From positions 1-37,212 of the forward strand of contig QYPH01000062.1 of the NCBI GenBank assembly GCA_007279905.1: 37,212 nt of DNA. The letters run 5' to 3'. This stretch comes from Actinomycetota bacterium. GTDB lineage: Bacteria > Actinomycetota > Acidimicrobiia > Acidimicrobiales > Ilumatobacteraceae. Positions 7,702 through 17,164 of this stretch are shown in pieces. The stretch's first letter is position 1. Each line of letters opens with the position of its first letter. The position numbers were made by a program, and so were the translations under genes. The notes under the pieces were generated by a model. It saw only the letters and a program-made list of their open reading frames with translations. It had not been told where the DNA came from and ran no database searches.

Positions 7702-8595
7702 CTAGTAAGTAAAGAATCCCTGCTTGGTCTTGCGGCCCAGTTTGCCTTCGGCCAACAATTTCTTGAGTGAGTCGGCAGGCTCGAGATGACTTTGCTGAAA
7801 TTCACTCCGCAAAGCATTGAGAATAGACACCGTCGTATCGATGCCAATGAGATCGAGCAACGCAAATGGTCCCATCGGGAAATTGCAACCACCCTTCATC
7901 GCGGTATCGATGTCTTCCATAGATGCGGTCTTGGCTTCAAGCATGTGTACGGCATTGTTGAGATATGGGAACAACAATGCATTAACGATGAAACCTGCTC
8001 GGTCAACAACCTGTACAGGATCCTTGGCACATGCAACTGCAAATGCTGTTGCAACAGAGATGGTGTCGTCACTTGCGGTGATTGGTCGAATCACTTCAAC
8101 AAGCGACATCATCACCGCTGGATTGAAAAAGTGAATACCGCAAACTTTGTCCGGACGATTTGTTGCCTGAGCCATTGCGACAACTGGCAACGTGCTGGTG
8201 TTGGTAGCAAGGATGGCTGACGGTTTAACGATTTTGTCGAGTTGCGCAAACAGCTCTTGTTTTGGTGCGAGTTCTTCAACAATCGATTCAATCACGAGGT
8301 CGCAATTGGCGAGTGCAGATATTTGATCGGTGATGCTGATGTGCGACAAAATTTCTGCGCGTTGTTCTTCGGTCATCTTGGCTTTTGCGACTTGCTTCGC
8401 AAGATTGTTCTCAACTGCCCCAAGCATCGACTGTGCGCCAGCCATGGTGCGCGAGCGAACGACAACGTTGATTCCGGCACGAGCAACTACTTCGGCAAGA
8501 CCAGAGCCCATGATGCCAGAGCCACAGACGCCCACAAGCTGTGGAAGTGGGGCAGGACTGGCTGGTGTTACGTCTCGAGTTGTTGGTGAAGTCAT
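7702..8595 (-). CDS. 3-hydroxyacyl-CoA (3-hydroxybutyryl-CoA) dehydrogenase
   Basis: A 297-residue NAD(P)-dependent dehydrogenase of the single-domain 3-hydroxyacyl-CoA dehydrogenase family (PaaH/Hbd type). The Rossmann motif GVCGSGIMGSGLAEVVARAG is near residue 20. GIHFFNPAVMMSLVEVI contains the catalytic His. The C-terminal helical domain reads AMKGGCNFPMGPFALLDLIG. It interconverts 3-hydroxyacyl-CoA and 3-oxoacyl-CoA. ATG 8595 is chosen over an in-frame TTG at 8604. It leads the hbd-aat-ecm set; acetoacetyl-CoA to 3-hydroxybutyryl-CoA is an early step of the ethylmalonyl-CoA pathway, which would fit with ecm, although that enzyme is often a PhaB-type reductase. A palindromic site lies 27 bases upstream. 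Confidence 0.9.
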   Translation of the reverse strand: MTSPTTRDVTPASPAPLPQLVGVCGSGIMGSGLAEVVARAGINVVVRSRTMAGAQSMLGAVENNLAKQVAKAKMTEEQRAEILSHISITDQISALANCDLVIESIVEELAPKQELFAQLDKIVKPSAILATNTSTLPVVAMAQATNRPDKVCGIHFFNPAVMMSLVEVIRPITASDDTISVATAFAVACAKDPVQVVDRAGFIVNALLFPYLNNAVHMLEAKTASMEDIDTAMKGGCNFPMGPFALLDLIGIDTTVSILNALRSEFQQSHLEPADSLKKLLAEGKLGRKTKQGFFTY

Positions 8596-8621
8596 AGCGA
8601 GCAACCGTAGTCAAAGAGGTC

Positions 8622-8641
8622 GGTAATTTACCAACTGGTAA
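8622..8641. promoter_or_regulatory. overlapping palindromes, candidate operator
   Basis: Two overlapping inverted repeats lie in the 92-base divergent region between hbd and the phosphatase gene. The first is GGTAATTTACC (8622-8632, 5-bp arms). The second is TTACCAACTGGTAA (8628-8641, perfect 6-bp arms around AC). The size and symmetry fit a dimeric TetR- or GntR-type regulator site, possibly one sensing acyl-CoA given the neighbouring gene. The regulator is not in the window. Confidence 0.45.
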
Positions 8642-8687
8642 TCGAAGAGATGTCTGGGCGTTACCGATGCTGGATAGGTTTTCCCTC

Positions 8688-9488
8688 ATGGCAAACACGC
8701 ATGTTGAGGACATTGTCAATCATCCGAGTCGGATTATCGGTCTGGCGGCTGTGCACAACTTTCGTGACCTGGGCGGCTATCCAACTTCATCTGGGCACAT
8801 CACAAAGTGGCGAACTTTGTTTCGTTCGGACGGTTTGCATCGTCTGCGCGGTGCTGATGACATGGCTCAAGTACAGCAATTGGGCTTGAAGGCGGTCATC
8901 GATTTGCGTACCGAGCGTGAACAGCGCGAGCAAGGAATTTTTCCTACCGCAGAGATTGCAGTTGACTTCCACCACTTATCAATCGTTGATGTGACATGGT
9001 CTGACACGGAAACTCCGGAGTTTGACGACGAAGTTGAGTTTTTGGTGTGGGGCTATCGCGACATGCTTGAAATTGGATCGGGTCGATTTGCAGATGCGAT
9101 GGACGTGCTTTCGCAGGCAAATTCGCTTCCAGCGGTTTTCCATTGTGCTGCCGGCAAAGATCGCACGGGTATTTTGGCAGCGTTGTTGTTGTCAAGCATT
9201 GGCGTCGACGATGCGCACATCAGTGCAGATTATGGATTAACTCAAGATGCAGTGCAGCGAACAATTGCATGGGCGCAAATCCACCGACCCGAAATGGCAG
9301 AAAGATATGCCACAATGCCCAAGGCGTATTTGGCAGCAGACCCACGCGCAATGCAAATAATCTTGAGCGAGTTGGCTCAACAACACGGTTCGGTGCGCAA
9401 CTATGTGCGCGAAATCGGCGTTGCCGACAGCACCGTTGATGCCTTAAGTGATCTGCTGCTTGAACCGCGCTCAGCGGACAAGAGTTAG
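8688..9488 (+). CDS. protein tyrosine/serine phosphatase (Y_phosphatase3 family)
   Basis: A 266-residue protein with the P-loop HCAAGKDRTG (nucleophile C153, phosphate-binding R159), the CX5R signature of the bacterial tyrosine phosphatase family that includes mycobacterial PtpB. The N-terminal hallmark HNFRDLGGYPT is also present, followed by WRTLFRSDGL and VIDLRTERE. The D following the P-loop lysine (KDR) matches the PtpB-like subfamily with possible lipid-phosphate or dual activity. ATG 8688 has GGATAGG about ten bases upstream; ATG 8667 is an in-frame alternative. No signal peptide is seen, so it is cytoplasmic or secreted non-classically. Its stop overlaps the convergent cyclophilin stop. 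Confidence 0.88.
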   Translation: MANTHVEDIVNHPSRIIGLAAVHNFRDLGGYPTSSGHITKWRTLFRSDGLHRLRGADDMAQVQQLGLKAVIDLRTEREQREQGIFPTAEIAVDFHHLSIVDVTWSDTETPEFDDEVEFLVWGYRDMLEIGSGRFADAMDVLSQANSLPAVFHCAAGKDRTGILAALLLSSIGVDDAHISADYGLTQDAVQRTIAWAQIHRPEMAERYATMPKAYLAADPRAMQIILSELAQQHGSVRNYVREIGVADSTVDALSDLLLEPRSADKS

Positions 9489-10315
9489 CTGACGATGATT
9501 GAGACGTTGAGGATGATCAAGTCTTCTGCTGGTGGAACACCGTTAGCAGCTGGATCTGTATTGGACGCAGCGTTGAGTGCTGGAACTGTTTGCTCAAGGC
9601 CTTCGGTGACCTGACCGAACAGTGTGTAGTCGGGGTTAAGTGCCGCGCCGTCTTCACCTGTGATGATGAAGAACTGACTCCCGTTTGTATTTGGTCCAGA
9701 GTTGGCCATAGCGATTGAACCGATTGTGTATTCGCCCTTTGCGGGGAGTTCGTCGGCAAATGAATAGCCAGGACCACCAGAGCCAGTTGCGGTTGGGTCG
9801 CCACATTGCACAACAAAGTTGGTGATTGCGCGGTGACATTTCGTGTCGTCGAAATACTTGTAACGGGCGAGCACAACGAAGTTGTTGGTTGCAATGGGTG
9901 CTTTGATTGGGTCGAGCACAATTGAAAACTCGCCCTTATTTGTCAGAACAATGGCCGTGTACGTCTTGCCATCTTCGAGACACATTGGAGGTGCTTTTTC
10001 AAACTTGGAAACACGAGTCTCTGACATATCGGCTGCTGGACAAGGAGTATCTCCCGTAATTTCGCGTCCTTCAAGCGTTGGCGCAATGGTGTCTTCGCCC
10101 AGATCGATGACTGCCTTGGTGTCGGTAGGGGCAGAAGAGTCACCTGTTGTACCGCCAGAAACTCTGATAATGAGCACGACGCCAACAATGACTCCAACAA
10201 CGGTGAGTGCACGAATGATGTTCTTGCGCACCTTTTGCTTTTGACCCTGTTTGGCGAGGCCATCAAGCTTTTGGCGGCGGTTTTCTTTTTTGCGAGTTCG
10301 TTTGTCGGTGCCCAT
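9485..10315 (-). CDS. membrane-anchored cyclophilin-type peptidyl-prolyl isomerase
   Basis: A 276-residue protein. The N-terminus is highly basic (KRTRKKENRRQK), followed by one transmembrane segment (about 33-52, ALTVVGVIVGVVLIIRV) and a Ser/Thr/Asp-rich linker. The cyclophilin domain follows from about residue 120. Conserved isomerase elements include APIATNNFVVLARYKYFDD, CHRAITNFVVQCGDP, then AMANSGPNTNGSQFFI and LNPDYTLFGQV. It would act outside the membrane on secreted proteins, like other actinobacterial PpiB-type membrane cyclophilins. The start MGTDKR at 10315 is chosen because the upstream in-frame extension crosses the lysC promoter and start. It diverges from lysC with 42 bases between them. 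Confidence 0.9.
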   Translation of the reverse strand: MGTDKRTRKKENRRQKLDGLAKQGQKQKVRKNIIRALTVVGVIVGVVLIIRVSGGTTGDSSAPTDTKAVIDLGEDTIAPTLEGREITGDTPCPAADMSETRVSKFEKAPPMCLEDGKTYTAIVLTNKGEFSIVLDPIKAPIATNNFVVLARYKYFDDTKCHRAITNFVVQCGDPTATGSGGPGYSFADELPAKGEYTIGSIAMANSGPNTNGSQFFIITGEDGAALNPDYTLFGQVTEGLEQTVPALNAASNTDPAANGVPPAEDLIILNVSIIVS

Positions 10316-10357
10316 AGTTTTAAAAGGATACTCGCGCAGAGGTAGCGTAAAGAGCCT

Positions 10358-11620
10358 GTGGCGCTCCTTGTTCAAAAATATGGTGGCACTTCGGTCGCTG
10401 ATCCAGACCGAATGCGCAATGTTGCTCGCCGAATAGCCGACGCCAGAGCCAAAGGTCACGACGTTGTAGCGGTTGTGTCTGCAATGGGTAAGGCAACCGA
10501 CAATCTGGTCGAATTAGCACGTCAAGTTTCAAGCAATCCGCAAGGCCGCGAGATGGACATGCTTCTCACAACTGGCGAGCGAATCTCGATGTCGTTGTTG
10601 TGCATGGCGCTCCACGATGTGGGTTGTGACGCGGTGAGTTTCACGGGAAGCCAAGTGGGCATCATCACCGACACCTCGCACACCAAAGCAAAGATTTTGG
10701 AGATCAAAGGCGATCGAGTTCGTGAAGCACTATTGGCGGGCAAAGTTGCAGTTGTAGCGGGCTTTCAAGGCGTGAGCACGGATCGCGAAATCACGACGCT
10801 TGGCCGAGGCGGAAGCGACACAACAGCAGTTGCGCTAGCAGCAGCGTTGCAGGCCGATGTGTGCGAGATCTATACCGACGTAACTGGTGTGTTTAGCGCC
10901 GATCCACGCCTAGTGGCGCAAGCAAGCAAGATTAAGCAGCTGAGTTTTGATGAAATGCTCGAGATGGCCGGAGCAGGCAGCAAAGTGTTGGCATTGCGCT
11001 CAGTCGAATTTGCGCGTAACCACAATGTGCCGATTCATGTTCGTTCTAGTTTTACGTTGGAAGAAGGCACATGGGTTCTCGGTGCCGACGATGAGAGGAA
11101 AAGAACAATGGAAGATCCAATTATTTCTGGAGTCGTTCACGATGTGGGCGAAGCAAAGATGACATTGCTCGGAGTACCAGACCGTCCGGGTGTGTCTGCA
11201 CTGCTGTTCGAGTCGCTGGCAAAGGCCAATGTCAACGTTGACATGATCGTGCAAAACACATCAATTGATGGCACTACCGACATTTCGTTCACGCTTCCAG
11301 TGGGAGACATTGCAACCGCCCAGCCCATTTTGGAAAGCGTCGGCAAGGAAGTTAGCGCAAAGGGAGTGAACAAGGACGAGAATATCGTCAAACTGTCGCT
11401 CGTTGGAGCCGGTATGAAATCGAGCCCAGGTGTTGCAGCAAAGATGTTTCGAGTACTTGCCGATAATGGCGTGAACATTGAAATGATCTCGACATCAACA
11501 ATCCGAATTTCGGTAGTCGTTGAACGATCCAAGTTGGAGACCGCAGTACGTGCACTGCACACAGCCTTTGGTCTTGATAGCGGCGAGGATTACTCTGCAC
11601 CACTGCCCGAACGCAAGTAG
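10358..11620 (+). CDS. lysC: aspartokinase, alpha subunit (full length)
   Basis: Aspartokinase phosphorylates aspartate, the first step to Lys, Thr, Met and diaminopimelate. The 420-residue protein opens with [15 protein letters not shown], then [34 protein letters not shown] and [13 protein letters not shown] in the kinase domain (1-240). Two ACT domains (about 262-335 and 345-410) follow: [21 protein letters not shown] and [20 protein letters not shown]. This is the Gram-positive alpha2beta2 type regulated by Lys plus Thr. The start is GTG at 10358 with GAGG at about 10339; VQKYGGTS fixes the position. An internal start for the beta subunit is annotated separately. asd lies 1.9 kb downstream on the same strand. 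Confidence 0.95.
   Translation: MALLVQKYGGTSVADPDRMRNVARRIADARAKGHDVVAVVSAMGKATDNLVELARQVSSNPQGREMDMLLTTGERISMSLLCMALHDVGCDAVSFTGSQVGIITDTSHTKAKILEIKGDRVREALLAGKVAVVAGFQGVSTDREITTLGRGGSDTTAVALAAALQADVCEIYTDVTGVFSADPRLVAQASKIKQLSFDEMLEMAGAGSKVLALRSVEFARNHNVPIHVRSSFTLEEGTWVLGADDERKRTMEDPIISGVVHDVGEAKMTLLGVPDRPGVSALLFESLAKANVNVDMIVQNTSIDGTTDISFTLPVGDIATAQPILESVGKEVSAKGVNKDENIVKLSLVGAGMKSSPGVAAKMFRVLADNGVNIEMISTSTIRISVVVERSKLETAVRALHTAFGLDSGEDYSAPLPERK
11108..11620 (+). CDS. lysC: aspartokinase beta subunit from internal start
   Basis: In Corynebacterium, Bacillus and mycobacteria the regulatory beta subunit is made from an in-frame start inside lysC. Here an ATG at 11108 (codon 251) begins [12 protein letters not shown], aligning with the known corynebacterial beta start region, and is preceded by AGAGGA (11094-11099) eight bases upstream, a strong ribosome-binding site. 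The product would be 170 residues containing both ACT domains and no kinase domain. The start signal is seen directly; its use is inferred from homologues. Confidence 0.65.
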   Translation: MEDPIISGVVHDVGEAKMTLLGVPDRPGVSALLFESLAKANVNVDMIVQNTSIDGTTDISFTLPVGDIATAQPILESVGKEVSAKGVNKDENIVKLSLVGAGMKSSPGVAAKMFRVLADNGVNIEMISTSTIRISVVVERSKLETAVRALHTAFGLDSGEDYSAPLPERK

Positions 11621-11633
11621 GTTGTAGCGAATT

Positions 11634-12500
11634 ATGACGAGTCCGCGCGACGCTAAAAAACGTGCCCAATTTGTGCCCTGGCGAAGTGCAGGCAACCGAA
11701 CAGAAACAGGTGGCACCGCCGACGACATTGTGCGTTCGACTGGTTGGGTGTTTAACAACGAAACAGGTAGCGAACTGACGCTTGAAGAATTTGTGGCAAC
11801 GGGCGACAAGGAAGTACGTCGCTATATGCGCCAATTTGGATTTGGTGCCGACCGACTTGCGCCATTGACATTGCTCGAAATAGGCAGCGGAATTGGTCGA
11901 ATGACTGCTTCATTCACCCAACAGTGCACTCACGTCATTGCTGCCGACGTTGACGCGGCATTTTTGGAGCGCTGCAGAGAAACAGTTGGGAAACATGGAC
12001 GTGCCGACAAATTGACAACCACACACGTGCAAGATGGCAGCACACTTGCACTTGCGAACAATTCAGTAGATATTGCGTTTTCGTATATCACGTTGCAGCA
12101 CTGTCAGCGCAATGACGCACTTGGTCTTACTCGCGAAGCATTGCGCGTAGTTCGCAGCGGTGGCACCGTGATCTTGAACTATCGCTCGTGGGTACTGAGC
12201 GACATCGCACTGATCCCGCTTGGAATTTTGGTGCGGTTGCTGTGGCGAGTTCCGTCAATCGGCAAGCAAATTTCGGGAATGCGTTGGGCAACTCGTTTTG
12301 GATGGCAGGCCAACAGGTTGAGTCCTGACGAAGTGCTGCAAGACATTATTGATCACAGCCAAAAATCATTGGCCAATATCACCGTGTACCACTCGCCGTT
12401 TCAGGTGCGTCACGTATCGCATACCAATGCACAAGTGAAGTCGTTGAAGCGTGTGAATCGCAGTCATTGGTGGCTCGTTGCAACGGCGGCTGGCTCATGA
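11634..12500 (+). CDS. class I SAM-dependent methyltransferase
   Basis: A 288-residue protein with a methyltransferase type 11 fold: motif I LLEIGSGIGRMTASF (about residue 80), an acidic residue ending strand 2 (VIAADVDAAFLERC), VDIAFSYITLQHC (motif II) and LRVVRSGGTVILNYRSW (motif III). The C-terminal ~90 residues contain a hydrophobic stretch (DIALIPLGILVRLLW) that may sit at the membrane. The substrate is unknown. It lies 13 bases after lysC and its stop overlaps the next gene's start (ATGA), so it is expressed within the aspartate-family operon, though nothing ties it to that pathway. Confidence 0.75.
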   Translation: MTSPRDAKKRAQFVPWRSAGNRTETGGTADDIVRSTGWVFNNETGSELTLEEFVATGDKEVRRYMRQFGFGADRLAPLTLLEIGSGIGRMTASFTQQCTHVIAADVDAAFLERCRETVGKHGRADKLTTTHVQDGSTLALANNSVDIAFSYITLQHCQRNDALGLTREALRVVRSGGTVILNYRSWVLSDIALIPLGILVRLLWRVPSIGKQISGMRWATRFGWQANRLSPDEVLQDIIDHSQKSLANITVYHSPFQVRHVSHTNAQVKSLKRVNRSHWWLVATAAGS

Positions 12501-13462
12501 CAGCACATCGACTCTCCGTTGAAAATATCGAGCGTGCGGCTCGCACCATCGACCCAGTTTTTTTGCACTCACCACAATTCAATAGCGAGCCTCTCTCCGA
12601 CGAATTGGGTTGTCAACTGACACTCAAAGTCGAAACGTCTAATCCGATTAGAAGTTTTAAGGGCCGAGGTGCAGATTTTTTTATGCAAGAAAACTCTCAG
12701 GTTCTTGCTGGCAGAGACTTGGTGTGCGCTACGGCAGGCAACTTCGGTCAAGCCATGGCGTACGTCTGTAGAGCACATGATCGGCCATTGATTATTTATT
12801 GTGCGACGAACGCAAACCCACTGAAAGTTGACCGAATGCGCTCGATGGGAGCTCAAGTGCGTCAACAGGGCGACAACTTTGATGGCGCAAAAGAGAACGC
12901 AAAACAATTTTGTGTTGAGTCAGGTGCCTATTTTGTCGAAGATGGCCGCGACATCGCCATCTCGGAAGGTGCTGGATCAATTGCGGTCGAACTCATGCAA
13001 CAGCGCACATTTGATGCCGTGCTCGTGCCACTAGGCAATGGCGCATTGATTGGTGGAGTGTCGCGATACATCAAGCACGTCGCGCCAGAGGTGCAGATCA
13101 TTGGAGTATCAAGTGCTTCTGCCGATGCAATGGAAGCATCGTGGCGTTCGGGCACAGTGATTGAGCGTGCCTCTGCAAACACGATTGCCGATGGCATTGC
13201 AGTGCGCACCCCAGTGCCAGAGGCACTCGACGACATGAAGGGGCTGGTTGACGACGTGCTCTTGATTTCGGAAGACGCTCTGAAGCGTGCAATGAAAATG
13301 GTGTTTGACAAAGCTGGTTTGATAATCGAGCCTGCAGGAATTGCAGGTGTGTCGGCAATTCTCGAACACCCACATCTCAAGAAGATGCGCCTCGCGACGA
13401 TTTTGTGCGGAAGCAACTTGACACCAACACAAGTAAATGACTGGCTATTTGAGACGGTCTAA
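12497..13462 (+). CDS. PLP-dependent threonine/serine dehydratase family protein
   Basis: A 321-residue fold-type II PLP enzyme. The Schiff-base lysine is K55 in RSFKGRGAD, preceded by KVETSNP. A substrate Asn loop ATAGNFGQAMAY follows, and the phosphate-binding glycine loop is PLGNGALIGGV. The C-terminal LCGSNLT fits the serine at the pyridine nitrogen region. It resembles threonine ammonia-lyase (IlvA/TdcB) but has no C-terminal ACT-like regulatory domain, so it is a short catabolic-type or related enzyme such as serine dehydratase or hydroxyaspartate dehydratase. The start ATG 12497 overlaps the methyltransferase stop. Position between lysC and asd suggests amino acid metabolism near threonine; exact substrate unproven. 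Confidence 0.78.
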   Translation: MTAHRLSVENIERAARTIDPVFLHSPQFNSEPLSDELGCQLTLKVETSNPIRSFKGRGADFFMQENSQVLAGRDLVCATAGNFGQAMAYVCRAHDRPLIIYCATNANPLKVDRMRSMGAQVRQQGDNFDGAKENAKQFCVESGAYFVEDGRDIAISEGAGSIAVELMQQRTFDAVLVPLGNGALIGGVSRYIKHVAPEVQIIGVSSASADAMEASWRSGTVIERASANTIADGIAVRTPVPEALDDMKGLVDDVLLISEDALKRAMKMVFDKAGLIIEPAGIAGVSAILEHPHLKKMRLATILCGSNLTPTQVNDWLFETV

Positions 13463-13469
13463 CAACTAA

Positions 13470-14522
<1,053 letters not shown>

Positions 14523-14526
<4 letters not shown>

Positions 14527-15389
14527 TTGCTAAAGCCGCGCATCGCAAGGTGTGGGCGCTGGAGCCAATTATCGCTTAAATAATTTGCTTGACCGTCGAT
14601 CACATGAACTGTGTATGCATGGCGCGGTTTGTCGCTCAGGTTTGGCCCAGAGCGATGGGGCAGCGTGCCGTTGAGAAGCACCATGGTTCCGCGCGCGGCT
14701 TCTAATGGCACGAGACCTTCGGATGGATACGGATCTTTGTCGAACACCTCGGTGATCGTTGCTGTTCGCGACTGATTGAGTTTTGATCGTGACTTGACGG
14801 GAATTCGGTGACCTCCAGGAAGTGCCCACAGGCATCCATTTTCAGTGGTCGCATCGTCGATCGCTATCCAAAACCCAATCACGCTCTGTGGTTCTGTCCA
14901 CAAAAATGTGTGGTCGGTGTGGCTATTCACTTCGCCACCAATACGCGGCTGTTTGAAGATGTACATCGACTGCAGCAGCAATGGATCGACTAAGCCAATC
15001 TGTTGTGCAACTGCAGCCATTTGCGGAGTACGACTAAACGCGCCAAATACTGGGTCGAGGTCGTGCATTGCGTGTCCGAGTTTGTTGAGACTCAGGTGTG
15101 CTTCAGAGCGCAAGACACCGTTTTCGTCAAACGCATCTTTTTCGAAGAAGCAACGGATCTTGTCGCCGCTAGTGAGAAAGTATTGGTCGGCTGCATGTTG
15201 AGCAGAGGCATCAGCAGTAAAGATGGTGGCTTCTTGTGGCGACGGAACATTGTCTTTGGCAAGTTGCAACGCTCGTTCGCGCAATGTAAGACACGCTCCA
15301 TCATCAACGAAATTTGGCAAAACCAAATAGCCATCCTCGTGAAACGAGAGCAGTTGTTGTGGTGAAAGAACCTCTGAAGTCGTTGTCAT
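14523..15389 (-). CDS. phytanoyl-CoA dioxygenase (PhyH) family protein
   Basis: A 288-residue Fe(II)/2-oxoglutarate-dependent oxygenase. It opens with LLSFHEDGYLVLPNFVDDG, the family start. It has the HxD iron ligands in NSHTDHTFLW, IGFWIAIDDATTENGCLWALPGGH, and the distal His in LNGTLPHRSGPNLSDKPR, whose Arg would bind 2-oxoglutarate. The start MTTTSEVLS (15389) is preferred; the open frame upstream lies inside cdd. It overlaps the cdd stop by four bases and is the last gene of the nucleoside salvage operon. The substrate is unknown; such proteins also hydroxylate small molecules and natural products, so involvement in nucleoside or nucleobase oxidation is only a possibility from context. 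Confidence 0.85.
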
Positions 15390-15802
15390 GACCCACTCGG
15401 ATTTTCGAAGTTGGAATGCTCGGGAAATGCTGCGGGCAGCAAAATGTTGAGTGGTGTTGGTGTGCCTTCTACGTCGACAAGCAAATTTGCACCACCATGC
15501 TCCCACAACAACTGACGACATCGCCCGCACGGCGTGACATCGGTGTCGTTTCCTACGCACGCAACAGCGATGATCCGTCCACCGCCACCCATGTGCAGCG
15601 CGCCCAAGATTGCACACTCTGCGCAGAGTGTGAGGCCATAGGAAGCATTCTCTACATTGCAGCCCGAAACAATTCGGCCGTCATCGATGAGCGCAGCAGC
15701 GCCTACTCGAAACTTGGAGTACGGGGCATACGAATGTTGCTGTGCTGCACGTGCAGCAGCGCGAAGCACTTGCCAATCAATGGGAGTCGAGATGGTGGCC
15801 AT
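15386..15802 (-). CDS. cdd: cytidine deaminase
   Basis: Cdd deaminates cytidine and deoxycytidine to uridine forms. The 138-residue protein has the tetrameric-type zinc site: C60-A-E62-C in LTLCAECAIL (E62 is the proton shuttle) and PCGRC with C92 and C95. SYAPYSKFRVGAA and GCNVENASYG form the substrate pocket. Length is typical of the small homotetrameric class. It follows the amidohydrolase by nine bases and overlaps the dioxygenase gene, supporting joint expression in nucleoside salvage. Confidence 0.95.
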   Translation of the reverse strand: MATISTPIDWQVLRAAARAAQQHSYAPYSKFRVGAAALIDDGRIVSGCNVENASYGLTLCAECAILGALHMGGGGRIIAVACVGNDTDVTPCGRCRQLLWEHGGANLLVDVEGTPTPLNILLPAAFPEHSNFENPSGS

Positions 15803-15811
15803 AAGCCAACT

Positions 15812-17164
15812 CTAGTTGCGGGCGACTGATGCCAAAATAGCGGGAGTTAACTCATTCACGCGCTTCACGATTGCTGGAGCATCGATGGTGAGTGCGGTGC
15901 GATCGCGCACAACTACTTGGCCATTGACAACAACATGGCAGACATCGCCACGCCCTGCTGCAGCCACAATTGCGACGTGCGGGTCGAAAACCGGGGTGAG
16001 CGATGGAGAAAACGCATCGAGCACAACAAGATCAGCAAACTTGCCGACTTCGAGTGAGCCGACCAAGTGATCAATGTGCAGCGCGCGTGCGCCATTGATT
16101 GTTGCCATGCGCAAGACATCGAGAGCCGGCAACACTGTCGGGTCAGTCGCCGCAGTTTTTTGCACATAACCAGCGAGTCGCATTGCGAGCCACAAGTCAA
16201 GGTCGTTGCCTGACGCTGGACCATCAGTACCCAAAGCCACGTTGACACCTTGATTGTGCAATTCGACAATCCGCGCTGTTCCGCTTGCCAACTTGTAGTT
16301 GGATGCTGGGCAGTGAGTCACCGACGCGCCATGTTTCGCAATGAGCGCAATGTCGGCATCATTGAGGTGTACGCCGTGTGCAAGTACGGCGTTTGACAAC
16401 AATTGAGTATCGGCAAGTACCGAAATTGGTGTACGTCCACCGTGTCGCTTTGCTACAAGCGACATTTCGCCAACAGTTTCTGCGGCGTGCACATGAATAT
16501 GTGCGCCATGATTTTTGGCTAGTGCCGAGATTTGGTGCAAGTGATCTTCACCGAGCAAATAGGTGCTGTGTGGACTCAGCCAGTTGAGCGAATCAAACCC
16601 ATTTACCAATGAGAATTCTTGTTCACGCTTGCTTGACTCGGTTAACCATTCGTTTGCCCACGCCATGCGCTGAGCAAACGGCAATGGCTCAGGGCCATCA
16701 GACTCAAGCAGGTTTGGTCCGCAGTGAATGCGCATGCCTGATCGCTTTGCAACGTCGAGTGCAGCATCGGGCAAGTAGTACATGTCGAGCGCGGTAGTGA
16801 TGCCACCGAGCAGCGACTCGAGCGCGCCAAGCTCAGTGCCGGCCACAACTGCTTCATGGGAAAGCACCGCAATCTCTGCAGGCATGAGGCGTCCGAGAAA
16901 ATCTTCCAAATTCATGTCGTCGCCAAGTCCGCGAAACAATGTCATGCCCATGTGCGTATGAGCGTTGATCATGCCCGGCATGACGATGCCACCTTTGGCG
17001 TCAATGACCGTTGGCGAAGTATGGGCGACTGCTCCAGAAGCGATTGCGCGAATCTTGCCGTCTGCGCCAACCACAATGCTTGCATCGTTGACAATTGTTC
17101 CAACAGCATCAACCGTGACGACGCATGCGTTGACAATTGCAAGTAGGTCTTTGGCGGCGCTCAT
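15812..17164 (-). CDS. amidohydrolase, MTA/SAH or nucleoside-base deaminase type
   Basis: A 450-residue metal-dependent amidohydrolase of the ATZ/TRZ-MtaD group. Metal ligands are visible in MINAHTHMGMTLFRG (HxH), HIHVHAAET, LAHGVHL and the terminal D in GTDGPASGNDLD. GRTPI and THCPASNYKLASG are also family-typical. The N- and C-terminal beta-sandwich halves flank the barrel. MtaD-like enzymes deaminate 5'-methylthioadenosine, S-adenosylhomocysteine or adenosine. It overlaps purine nucleoside phosphorylase by four bases, so deamination of an adenine nucleoside before phosphorolysis is a reasonable guess. Guanine or cytosine deaminase relatives are alternatives. Confidence 0.82.
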   Translation of the reverse strand: MSAAKDLLAIVNACVVTVDAVGTIVNDASIVVGADGKIRAIASGAVAHTSPTVIDAKGGIVMPGMINAHTHMGMTLFRGLGDDMNLEDFLGRLMPAEIAVLSHEAVVAGTELGALESLLGGITTALDMYYLPDAALDVAKRSGMRIHCGPNLLESDGPEPLPFAQRMAWANEWLTESSKREQEFSLVNGFDSLNWLSPHSTYLLGEDHLHQISALAKNHGAHIHVHAAETVGEMSLVAKRHGGRTPISVLADTQLLSNAVLAHGVHLNDADIALIAKHGASVTHCPASNYKLASGTARIVELHNQGVNVALGTDGPASGNDLDLWLAMRLAGYVQKTAATDPTVLPALDVLRMATINGARALHIDHLVGSLEVGKFADLVVLDAFSPSLTPVFDPHVAIVAAAGRGDVCHVVVNGQVVVRDRTALTIDAPAIVKRVNELTPAILASVARN

